From assembly GCA_019694955.1 (NCBI GenBank), contig JAIBAX010000025.1, forward strand, positions 1-63,228: a DNA stretch of 63,228 nt. The letters run 5' to 3'. Origin of the DNA: Chitinophagales bacterium. GTDB taxonomy: Bacteria > Bacteroidota > Bacteroidia > Chitinophagales > JADIYW01. How positions within the stretch are numbered: the first letter of the stretch is position 1; each line of letters begins with the position of its first letter. The notes beneath the pieces are model-generated. The model made no database searches, had not been told where the DNA came from, and saw only the letters and a program-made list of their open reading frames with translations. The position numbers and the translations under genes were made by a program. Below are positions 17,791 to 25,395 of the stretch, one piece after another.

Positions 17791-18540
17791 ATGATGCTGA
17801 TAAAAGAAATCCACGACCAAGTAATGGTGTTGACTTTCAACCATGAAAAACCGCAAAATCCATTTAGCGATGCTTTGCAAGAAAGTGTTTTGAATGCACT
17901 GTCAGAAGCTGAAAGCGATGATAATATTCTCGCAGTAGTACTCTATGGTGGACAAGATAGGTCTTTTAGCGTTGGTGGTGATTTCAAAGAAATAATTGAC
18001 AAATCTACTTATGAAATAGTCAGTAAGGCACTGGCGCAAGTGGTGGATTTTTATATCAGCATTTTAAAAATTACCAAACCGGTATTGGCGGCCATTGATC
18101 ATTATTGTATTGGCATGGGTTTTCAGGTATCTTTATGTGTCGATTATCGCGTAGTGAGTGATCGTGCTAAATTTATTATGCCGGAGTTGAAAAATGGAGT
18201 TGCCTGTACTTTAGGTGGGCTGATGTTAGAAAACTTGGTAGGCAGATTGCACATGATTCCAATATGTTTTGATGGCGAAAGAATACCTTTGGAGGACTGT
18301 AAACGCTTCGGTATCGCCAATGAAATTACCTTGGCAGAAGATGTGTTGGAACGTACCATTGCAAAAGCTAAGTACTATGGTAGCTTTCCCAGTGTCGCTT
18401 TTCGTGGTACAAAAAGAGTAAACAATGCTCGATTCATAGCTGCTTTAGAAGCTGTAAAGCAAGATACAATTGATGTACACTTCTCCGTTTTCGATAGTCA
18501 GCAACATCGGAAACATATGGAGAATATCCTGTCGAAATAA
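17791..18540 (+). CDS. carB: Carboxymethylproline synthase-like crotonase (CarB-like)
   Basis: 249 residues (CarB has 250). The crotonase fold shows NPFSDALQ, VVLYGGQDRSFSVGGDF, IGMGFQ and MPELKNGV, which parallel CarB segment by segment. Residues I recall as functional in Pectobacterium CarB (oxyanion-hole Gly62 and Met108, Glu131, His229) correspond to G63, M109, E132 and H230 here, a constant offset of one. CarB decarboxylates malonyl-CoA and adds the enolate to pyrroline-5-carboxylate, giving (2S,5S)-carboxymethylproline. A generic enoyl-CoA hydratase would carry two catalytic Glu residues and would not sit beside a CarA homologue. It begins four bases after the CarA-like stop; ATG 17794 is an alternative start. 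Confidence 0.9.
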   Translation: MMLIKEIHDQVMVLTFNHEKPQNPFSDALQESVLNALSEAESDDNILAVVLYGGQDRSFSVGGDFKEIIDKSTYEIVSKALAQVVDFYISILKITKPVLAAIDHYCIGMGFQVSLCVDYRVVSDRAKFIMPELKNGVACTLGGLMLENLVGRLHMIPICFDGERIPLEDCKRFGIANEITLAEDVLERTIAKAKYYGSFPSVAFRGTKRVNNARFIAALEAVKQDTIDVHFSVFDSQQHRKHMENILSK

Positions 18541-18574
18541 GTCAATTAATAATAAGATTTTCTATTTTTATGGC

Positions 18575-19684
18575 ATGAAGTATGTTCGAATGCCAATAGA
18601 GATAGAGTCGCCTGAACAAATGGGGTATGACGCTATCCGGTGTAACCTTACGGAGAGTTCTGTGAGAGACTTAAGCTTTGAAGATTTAAATATTGACTTA
18701 AATGAGTTGGTCATATGTTATGGACATCATGTAGGGAAGCCGGAATTGCGGGCATTGATTGCGAAGGATAACCAAGGTATTGAAACAGAAGATGTCTTAT
18801 TAACAACAGGAGCAGCAGGCGCCTTATTTATCATTCATACATCTTTATTATCTGCTGACGATCACTTGATTGTTATGCGACCCAATTATGGTACCAATAT
18901 TGAAACGCCTAAGGCTTTAGGATGTGCTACCACTTATATCGATTTGGATATTGCAAATGGTTTTAAGGCGAATATTGATGCTTTTCGAGCAGCGATACAA
19001 CCCAATACCAAGCTCATTAGCATCACGACTCCGCATAATCCCACCGGGGTTTCTTTGACGTTAGCGGAATTACAAGAACTGATAGCGTTGGGTGCTGCTA
19101 ACAAAATCCCAGTTTTAGTGGATGAAACTTATCGGGAAATACCCATTGGAAAAACACCTTTACCGATGGCGGCATCATTGAGTGAATGGGCTATCAGCAT
19201 CTGCTCATTATCAAAATCTTATGGTCTGCCGGGGATAAGATTGGGGTGGTTGGCGACAAAGAACAAAGTGCTGCTTGAAACCTTTTTAGCCGCAAAGGAG
19301 CAAATATATATATGTAATTCAGTGGTTGATGAAGAAATTGCCTATCAAGCTATGTTGCATAAGGAAGCGATTTTAGCAAAGATACGCCATGATATTCAAA
19401 TAAATTTCAACCATGTCATCCAATGGTTGGCACAGGAAAAGCGCTTAGATTGTGTATTGCCCGATGGGGGCGTGGTGGTGTTCCCAAGAATTAAAGTACC
19501 TATTGATATTAATAAATTTTATCGCGTTTTAAATGAGGATTTAGGCACTTATGTCGGACCGGGACATTGGTTTGAGATGGATAAAACATATTTTAGATTG
19601 GGCTTTGGCTGGCCAACAGAAACAGAGCTGCTCGAAGGCTTGGCAAATATTAGTAAGGCATTAGATAGGACGGTAATAGTATAA
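18575..19684 (+). CDS. PLP-dependent fold type I aminotransferase, third gene of the CarA/CarB-like cluster
   Basis: 369 residues from ATG 18575, which is 34 bases after the CarB-like stop. An upstream in-frame start at 18470 would overlap that gene and adds no family sequence. Aminotransferase class I/II landmarks are N155 (PHNPTG), D183 and Y186 (VDETY), the Schiff-base lysine K214 (SLSKSYGLPGIRLGW) and R222. The general look is that of the capreomycidine synthase / aspartate aminotransferase group, but the substrate cannot be read. No aminotransferase belongs to the known car operon. Here it could make an amino-acid semialdehyde or imine for the CarB-like enzyme, or act on the product (inference). 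Spacing and strand support a single operon. Confidence 0.85.
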   Translation: MKYVRMPIEIESPEQMGYDAIRCNLTESSVRDLSFEDLNIDLNELVICYGHHVGKPELRALIAKDNQGIETEDVLLTTGAAGALFIIHTSLLSADDHLIVMRPNYGTNIETPKALGCATTYIDLDIANGFKANIDAFRAAIQPNTKLISITTPHNPTGVSLTLAELQELIALGAANKIPVLVDETYREIPIGKTPLPMAASLSEWAISICSLSKSYGLPGIRLGWLATKNKVLLETFLAAKEQIYICNSVVDEEIAYQAMLHKEAILAKIRHDIQINFNHVIQWLAQEKRLDCVLPDGGVVVFPRIKVPIDINKFYRVLNEDLGTYVGPGHWFEMDKTYFRLGFGWPTETELLEGLANISKALDRTVIV

Positions 19685-19708
19685 CTTAATGATATTAACA
19701 AAATGATG

Positions 19709-19791
19709 GCACCCGAGCGGGCTTTGCGCTTATATCTTTTTGCCTACCCGCAGTCAAAGCTAAAAAAGGATAACGCTTCAATCCCTGGTGC
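19709..19791 (+). repeat. Dispersed Bacteroidota intergenic element (GCACC...GGTGC) with a hairpin
   Basis: The segment contains GCGGGCTTTGCGCTTATATC, a T-rich run, an A-rich complementary run (AAAAAAGGATAACGC) and TTCAATCCCTGG. It starts GCACC and ends GGTGC. I recognise this word order (GGGCTTTGCGCTATATCTTTT ... AAAAGGATA ... CGCTTCAATCCCT) from intergenic repeats scattered through many Bacteroidota genomes. It lies just after the aminotransferase and may serve as its terminator hairpin. The recognition is from memory, not from a search. Confidence 0.5.
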
Positions 19792-19899
19792 ATGGCGTAT
19801 AATAACTTGGACGCATCCTTCAAAAAGTATTGTTGGGTATTGCCAATCTGAAGTGATTTGTCTATCTTTGATTATCATTTAACATAAAAAACTTATTTC

Positions 19900-21675
19900 A
19901 TGAAAACACATCTAAAAAAACTACTGCTACTGCTTTTTTGTGTAGTTTCCTTAAAAACCCACAGTCAAATTATCGTAGATTCCTTTGATATTGACTATCC
20001 CGAATGTACCAATTGCTTATTGCCCGAACAGGAAGGGCCTGCCATGACCATCACGGTTAAACATTATCGCCTCGCTAACCTGCCTGCGTCCGGTAATGCC
20101 GCCGTTATCTTTGTTCCCGGTGGTGGTTTTATTGTCATTAACCCGCAAGGGTTAGCAGACTCAAGTCAACTTAATCCACATAATATCAATGTGGCGGATA
20201 AACTTGCATTGGATTCGGTACATGTATGGTCTGTAAGTTATACCATTTCTAATAGTTTGGATTTAACCAAGATGGTTACGGGGGAAAATTGTGGTATGGC
20301 TACCCAATTTTCCAAGGGAGATTTTGAATTTGCTTCGCTCAAAGCTTTTTGGAGTTTCCGCAAATTGCTGTCTGAGTTTAAGACCGATTCCTTCCCTGCT
20401 TATGGTATCGATACCAATAAGGTATTTTTAGTGGGGCATAGTGCCGGAGCGATACTGTCTATTTATAGCACTTTTTTGGGTGCTAATGATATGCCTACAC
20501 AACTGATGTCAAACTCTTCTTTTAATCCTTCCAATAATAGAAAAAGAATCCCCTCGGCATATAGAACACAGTATTTTCCTGTGATGCGTTTTAAAGGTAT
20601 CATGCCCATGTCGGGCGGCTCTTTATACACCAATATTTTTGATGATAATACGGAATTGTTTGGTTCAAATGGTATGGCAATATATCTATTGCATGGCACT
20701 TGTGATGAAATGTTGCATCCTGATGTGGAGCGATTGCCTGCCCGATGTCCCAACCGGCCCACATTACCGAATTTTGATACCCATAGGATGAATTGGACAG
20801 CCAGTAGCAGCAATAATACCCGATATCCGATTGGATATGGTTCTTCATGGATATTTAAGAAATTATGGGCAGATAGTGCCAAAGTATTGTATGAACAAGT
20901 ATGTGAAGGGGGACACGATATCTTACAGTATTCTATGCGAGGGTCTTGGAATTATGAGGGTTTTGTACCACCAAATGACCCAAGGAATAATTATAATCCT
21001 GTTTTTCTGAGGATAGAAGACTTTGTGCTAAAAACCTTGGGGAAACGCAGTCCGGGTTTTATAAAGGGGTTGACAGGTTTTGTGCCGGATTCCACTAATG
21101 CCAAATGTACCAATGAAAGTGATCCCCTGAAAACGGATACTACTTGGGCGATAACGGCAGATAGCATTACCTATGGATGGGAGGGTACTTGTGCCAACCG
21201 ATACCTCTATGCACAAAAGAAAGGAAGGGAAACTATTGTATATCGTTGGCGTTTCTATCAGGGAAATACACCCGTTACAGGTTGGTTATCTACCATTGAA
21301 CCGAAATTAAATGTAAATTTTGTGCCTGTAAATTCTACTTATACGGTAAAATTGCAAACCCAAAATGGATGTGGATTGGGAGGGATTCAATCCAAAACGA
21401 TTAGCTTTACACCGTTTAGTTGCAGGATGGCAGGAGCGGTTGATGAGGAAGTCTCCAATTCTATAACCAATGCATTGACCGAACCTGATAATATAGATGG
21501 GGAATGGGTGCGTATAGTAGATATGGGCGGCAGAGTTATATTAGAAGGCAAATTTCCGTTAGAGAGTGATTGGCAACAGGTATTTCTCTATGAATTAAAT
21601 GTGCCATCAGGAATATATATTGTACAACAGCTAAGAGAAAACAAGATTATGAATACTAAAATATTTAAACCATGA
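19900..21675 (+). CDS. Secreted alpha/beta-hydrolase (esterase/lipase-like) with T9SS sorting domain
   Basis: 591 residues. A signal peptide ends near residue 23 (LKTHSQ). The hydrolase domain (about 30-385) has the oxyanion motif FVPGGGF at about 70-76 and the nucleophile elbow VGHSAGA (Ser near 180). A histidine in EGGHDILQY (near 345) could complete the triad. The C-terminal part holds an Ig/PKD-like beta stretch (about 415-510) and a T9SS type A sorting domain (WVRIVDMGGRVILEGKF to KIFKP). It is probably a cell-surface esterase acting on polysaccharide or other ester substrates. The stop overlaps the ATG of the next lipoprotein gene by four bases. Confidence 0.8.
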   Translation: MKTHLKKLLLLLFCVVSLKTHSQIIVDSFDIDYPECTNCLLPEQEGPAMTITVKHYRLANLPASGNAAVIFVPGGGFIVINPQGLADSSQLNPHNINVADKLALDSVHVWSVSYTISNSLDLTKMVTGENCGMATQFSKGDFEFASLKAFWSFRKLLSEFKTDSFPAYGIDTNKVFLVGHSAGAILSIYSTFLGANDMPTQLMSNSSFNPSNNRKRIPSAYRTQYFPVMRFKGIMPMSGGSLYTNIFDDNTELFGSNGMAIYLLHGTCDEMLHPDVERLPARCPNRPTLPNFDTHRMNWTASSSNNTRYPIGYGSSWIFKKLWADSAKVLYEQVCEGGHDILQYSMRGSWNYEGFVPPNDPRNNYNPVFLRIEDFVLKTLGKRSPGFIKGLTGFVPDSTNAKCTNESDPLKTDTTWAITADSITYGWEGTCANRYLYAQKKGRETIVYRWRFYQGNTPVTGWLSTIEPKLNVNFVPVNSTYTVKLQTQNGCGLGGIQSKTISFTPFSCRMAGAVDEEVSNSITNALTEPDNIDGEWVRIVDMGGRVILEGKFPLESDWQQVFLYELNVPSGIYIVQQLRENKIMNTKIFKP

Positions 21676-22577
21676 GAAAACTACTTTTTATATTGTTTGT
21701 AATACCTTTCATACAAGGATGTAAACAAGAAGACCCTATTGTATTGCCATTTAACGATAGGTTAAAAGTTACCAGTATTTATTTATTAAATCCAGAATCA
21801 GGAGACAATTATAAAAGATGGACAACATATTTTACCTATAATCAAAAAGGCAGAATAACTCAACAAAAGGAAGTAAGATATAATTATCAATCTAATAATA
21901 GCGACTCTACCACAACTCATTTCGAATACCCAAGCAACAATAAAATAAAAGCTTGGTACAGTACTGATCCGCAAGGGGTCTTTTTAAATGAGTTTTATTT
22001 CTATCACCGTTCGGGAAACTTAGATACTATTGAAACAAGGTTGTCAATTGGCGGAGGGTCTCCCTTTCGGTCTTTTGCATATAATTCTGATGGTGAATTA
22101 ATAAAAGGGTTATGTTTTGGCAATGGTTTGTATGCCAATAATGACACCATGATATATGAAAATGGAAACCTTGTTAAGATTACTGGCAAAAGAGAAGGCG
22201 CACCGGAGCCATACATAAGCGGTAATATCTATACACATGAAATGGAATATTATGGTAGCGTACCACCACCGTATAGAAAATTCCTACAAAACATCAATCT
22301 ATCTACTATCGGAGATTTTGTTGAAGGTAGAGAAATTGCCGCAGACGGTTTAGGGTTAGATGTATTCAGTTGGTATAATTTCACAGGTATAAATTGGTTA
22401 GGGAAGCATCAAAATGCATTAATCAAGCGGTATCGGTTTTCATTTGATAATATATACTATGATGATTTTAGCTTTAGTTATGAATTTGACGCTAAAGGAA
22501 GAACAACGAAAAAGACTACTGTAAACAATGCTATCGGCAAAGTGGTAAGAGTAACCACCTATGAGTATTTCAATTAA
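21672..22577 (+). CDS. Lipoprotein of unknown function with YD-like beta repeats
   Basis: 301 residues. The signal MRKLLFILFVIPFIQGC ends in a lipobox Cys at residue 17. The mature protein contains spaced segments such as FTYNQKGRITQQKEV, FAYNSDGELIKG and FEFDAKGRTTKK, which look like degenerate YD/RHS-type beta repeats common in Bacteroidota lipoproteins. No catalytic motif is visible. It overlaps the upstream T9SS hydrolase gene by four bases, so the two are coupled and likely work at the same surface. The function is unknown. Confidence 0.75.
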   Translation: MRKLLFILFVIPFIQGCKQEDPIVLPFNDRLKVTSIYLLNPESGDNYKRWTTYFTYNQKGRITQQKEVRYNYQSNNSDSTTTHFEYPSNNKIKAWYSTDPQGVFLNEFYFYHRSGNLDTIETRLSIGGGSPFRSFAYNSDGELIKGLCFGNGLYANNDTMIYENGNLVKITGKREGAPEPYISGNIYTHEMEYYGSVPPPYRKFLQNINLSTIGDFVEGREIAADGLGLDVFSWYNFTGINWLGKHQNALIKRYRFSFDNIYYDDFSFSYEFDAKGRTTKKTTVNNAIGKVVRVTTYEYFN

Positions 22578-22606
22578 ATAAATTTCATTTTGGATTTTCG
22601 TGTGGG

Positions 22607-22629
22607 GGCTGTCAATGTATTTGGCAGCC
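22607..22629 (+). terminator. Hairpin after the lipoprotein gene, possible weak terminator
   Basis: GGCTGTCAA and TTGGCAGCC form a 9-bp stem (one G-U pair) around a 5-base loop, 30 bases after the stop at 22577. Only a short mixed TCAAAATTT tail follows, so intrinsic termination is uncertain. Confidence 0.3.
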
Positions 22630-22630
22630 T

Positions 22631-22689
22631 CAAAATTTCCTTTAGAGCGTGATTGGCAACAGGTCTTTATCTATGAATTAGATGTGCCA
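22631..22689 (+). pseudogene. Fragment duplicated from the T9SS tail of the hydrolase gene
   Basis: In one plus-strand frame this stretch reads KFPLERDWQQVFIYELDVP, almost the same as KFPLESDWQQVFLYELNVP in the 3' part of the hydrolase gene (21551-21609). The nucleotide match is close over about 59 bases. No start, no sorting-domain end and no flanking homology are seen. It is a leftover of a gene duplication or of recombination between sorting-domain sequences. Confidence 0.75.
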
Positions 22690-22725
22690 AAAATAAAAAA
22701 AGGTCGGGTTATAATTGCTTTAAAA

Positions 22726-23751
22726 TCATATCCTTTCGCGAATCATGCTTTCCACGGCATTTACCCAATGTTCATTCGTGTTCAGGCTTTCTACCAGTTG
22801 AAGTTGCTCCCCACCATGTTTTTGGAACAATTCGAGATATTCTTCTTTGATTTCATAAATCGTTTCCAAACAATCAGCAACAAACGAGGGACTAAATACC
22901 AATACTTTTTTCTTTCCGGCGGCAGCAAGTTTTTCTAACACTTCCCAAGTGAAAGGTTGTAGCCACGGTTCTTTACCGAGCCGAGATTGGAAACAAAAGG
23001 TACGCATTTCCTTTGGAATGCCCAGTTTTTCTGCTAATGCCTCCGTGGTTGCCCAACATTGCATTCTATAACATAAGGCATTGGCAGAACATTTTTGTTC
23101 GCAACAGTCGTTACTTTTTAAACAATGGTTTCCGGTAACATCTGCCTTCTTCAATTGTCGCTCCGGCAATCCATGATAGCTAAATAGCACATAATCATAG
23201 TTTTGCCACTGATAAGTCTTGCCGATTTGGTACAGCGATTCGATATACAATGGATGGTCGTAATAATTGCTGACAAAGGATAACTCCGGAATAGCCTGCC
23301 AGGTAGATACAATCGCCATCACTTTCTGCATAATAGAGCCGGTAGAAGCAGATGCATATTGCGGATATAAAGGGAAAACAATAATCTTCTCTACACCCGA
23401 TTGTTGTAAACGCTCCATTGCCTTGTCGATGGAAGGTTCTTGGTATCGCATGGCCAATTCTACCAGTATGTTTTCTCCCAGTCTTTCTTTGATTTTTTCT
23501 GTCAACACTTCGGAATATGCAATTAAAGGAGAACCTTTCTCTGTCCATATTTCCCTGTATGTTCTCGCTGAGTTTTTATATCTTGTTGGCACGATAATAC
23601 CTCTAACCAACAGTTGACGGGGTAACCATGGTATATCTATAACCCGTTCGTCTGTGAGGAATTCATTCAAATAGGTGAATACGTCACCATTGGAAGGAGA
23701 CTTTGGCGAACCCAAGTTCACCAATAAAACACCCGTTTTCTTATTTGTCAT
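22726..23751 (-). CDS. hemH: Ferrochelatase
   Basis: 341 codons from ATG 23751 (MTNKKTGVLLVNLGSPKSP). Seven upstream in-frame codons overlap the response regulator and are not needed. Ferrochelatase landmarks are VLLVNLGSP, MRYQEPSI, the FPLYPQYASAS segment and the catalytic His in FSYHGLPERQ. Near the C-terminus FSPSFVADCLETIYEI carries the conserved Glu. The enzyme inserts iron into protoporphyrin (or coproporphyrin) as the last step of heme synthesis. The start lies inside the 3' end of the response regulator gene (11-bp overlap), so it is translationally coupled to a two-component system that also follows hemL. It is the last gene of the minus-strand operon. Confidence 0.93.
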   Translation of the reverse strand: MTNKKTGVLLVNLGSPKSPSNGDVFTYLNEFLTDERVIDIPWLPRQLLVRGIIVPTRYKNSARTYREIWTEKGSPLIAYSEVLTEKIKERLGENILVELAMRYQEPSIDKAMERLQQSGVEKIIVFPLYPQYASASTGSIMQKVMAIVSTWQAIPELSFVSNYYDHPLYIESLYQIGKTYQWQNYDYVLFSYHGLPERQLKKADVTGNHCLKSNDCCEQKCSANALCYRMQCWATTEALAEKLGIPKEMRTFCFQSRLGKEPWLQPFTWEVLEKLAAAGKKKVLVFSPSFVADCLETIYEIKEEYLELFQKHGGEQLQLVESLNTNEHWVNAVESMIRERI

Positions 23752-24436
23752 GCCATTCAAATTTATAACCAATACTTCTTATTGAAATAAAGTAAACAGG
23801 ATTCTTCGGATCCTGTTCAAAGTTTTTCCTGAAATTGAGAATGAAATTGTCAATCGTTCGTGTAGAAGGGTACACATCATAGCCCCAAACAAGGTGTAAA
23901 ATGTCATTTCTGGAGACGACTTCATTTTTTCTGTCTACTAATAATTTTAATAAAGCGGTTTCCTTTTTTGTCAGGTCAAATGTACCCAAATTGCCTTTAG
24001 CCTTGTAATTGCTGAAGTCAATTTCATTTCCATCGAAGGTAAACTTCTCTATAATGCCACCCTTAAGATTGCGTTGGCTTCGTTTGGTGAGGGATTTTAC
24101 CCTCAAGAGAAATTCTTCTAAATTGAAGGGTTTGGTGAGGTAGTCATCTGCCCCTTTTTTTAAGCCCTGGATTTTATCTTCACCACTATCTTTGGCAGTT
24201 AAAAACATAATTGGCACATCATTATTTTTCAGGCGGATGTGTTCACATACGGCAAACCCATCCAATTCCGGCATCATCACATCTAAAATTAATAGGTCGT
24301 AATGACCTTCTTCAAATTTTTTTAGTGCAATATTGCCATTTTCTGCGGTAACTACTTCCATGTCTTCCAACTCAAGGTTCAGCTTTAAGGCATCTCTCAA
24401 GCTTTTTTCATCTTCTGCCAATAATATTCTATACAT
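23741..24436 (-). CDS. OmpR-family response regulator in the heme operon
   Basis: 231 residues. The receiver domain (1-118) has E8/D9, phospho-acceptor D52 in LILDVMMP, T80 and K102 (LTKPF). The winged-helix output domain (about 135-228) ends IRSIGYKFEW. The gene overlaps its kinase by one base and hemH by 11 bases. A DNA-binding regulator placed between hemL and hemH is likely to control genes linked to heme supply or demand, or the operon itself. Its targets cannot be read from the window. Confidence 0.9.
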   Translation of the reverse strand: MYRILLAEDEKSLRDALKLNLELEDMEVVTAENGNIALKKFEEGHYDLLILDVMMPELDGFAVCEHIRLKNNDVPIMFLTAKDSGEDKIQGLKKGADDYLTKPFNLEEFLLRVKSLTKRSQRNLKGGIIEKFTFDGNEIDFSNYKAKGNLGTFDLTKKETALLKLLVDRKNEVVSRNDILHLVWGYDVYPSTRTIDNFILNFRKNFEQDPKNPVYFISIRSIGYKFEWHDK

Positions 24437-25395
24437 CAGTGTTCAAAAGTTATCTTAAAAATGACTCCTTGCGGTATGTTGTTCAGTACTTCCATTTTTC
24501 CGGAATGCAAAGCAACAATTTTTTTTACTAAAAACAAACCCAGACCTGTTCCAATCGTTGTCCGTCGCTCTTCATTGCCAATCCGATAAAACTTGTTGAA
24601 TATCTTATGTTTTTCTTCGTCTGGAATACCGATGCCGTTATCTGCTACTTGAAAGGTGATATTTGCGCCGGATTGTGCCAAAGCAATGCTGATAATACCG
24701 CCTTCAGAGGTGAACTTTATGGCATTCTCTATAAGATTTGAACAAAGGCACTTCAATAGCACTTCATCTCCCCGCAAGTGCACTTCCTGTTGTATTCTGT
24801 TTTCCCACAAGAAATCTTTTTGCTGATGAACGGACCACTCATCAATACATTCCTGCAATATTTTGCTAAAATCGACTATATTGTGGTCAATGTTAAAGAC
24901 ATTCGCCTCTACTTTTGCTGCCAATAATATCTTTTCTACCAATGCATTTAAGCGAAATAAGTCTTGCTCTGCGTTGTTGCAAATCAGGGTTCTCTTCTCA
25001 GTATCCAGATTGAATTTTTTGAGCGTTTGTATGTTAAGCGTTGCGGCAGCAATGGGAGACTTTAACTCATGTGTAACGGACAGGAGGAAGTTGCGTTGCT
25101 GCTCCGCCAACCTAAGTTCTTTGTCGAATGTTCTCTTTAATTGCCAGATAATCCAAATCAAAAGGAGGAAGAAGGTGATTCCTTCTGCAATGATCATGGC
25201 TCTTTGGCGGTTTTTGTCCTTGTGAAATTGTACGAGTTGTTCCGAAGAAAGTACACTTATTTCTTCGCGTTGCTGTGCGAAGATAATTTCATTCTTTTGA
25301 TAGAGCAAATATGTCCACCACGTAAGAAAGGAAAACGAATAGCAAATCAATAATGCTAATACCCATCTTCTTTTATATTTTGTTACGAGCTTCAT
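24436..25395 (-). CDS. Sensor histidine kinase in the heme operon
   Basis: 319 residues. Two membrane segments (about 11-31 and 66-86) leave a periplasmic part of only about 35 residues, too short for a PAS or cache sensor, so the signal may be sensed in the membrane or through a partner. The HisKA motif SVTHELKSPIAAATL gives H109. The ATPase domain shows NLIENAIKF, DNGIGIPDE and GTGLGLFLV. The start overlaps the hemL stop by four bases and its own stop overlaps the regulator by one base. Direct sensing of heme or a porphyrin is an attractive but unproven inference. Confidence 0.9.
   Translation of the reverse strand: MKLVTKYKRRWVLALLICYSFSFLTWWTYLLYQKNEIIFAQQREEISVLSSEQLVQFHKDKNRQRAMIIAEGITFFLLLIWIIWQLKRTFDKELRLAEQQRNFLLSVTHELKSPIAAATLNIQTLKKFNLDTEKRTLICNNAEQDLFRLNALVEKILLAAKVEANVFNIDHNIVDFSKILQECIDEWSVHQQKDFLWENRIQQEVHLRGDEVLLKCLCSNLIENAIKFTSEGGIISIALAQSGANITFQVADNGIGIPDEEKHKIFNKFYRIGNEERRTTIGTGLGLFLVKKIVALHSGKMEVLNNIPQGVIFKITFEH

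Noticed and set aside
22600..22938. Plus-strand open frame of 112 residues after the lipoprotein gene
   Set aside because: Its first part is the duplicated T9SS fragment and the rest is antisense to hemH.
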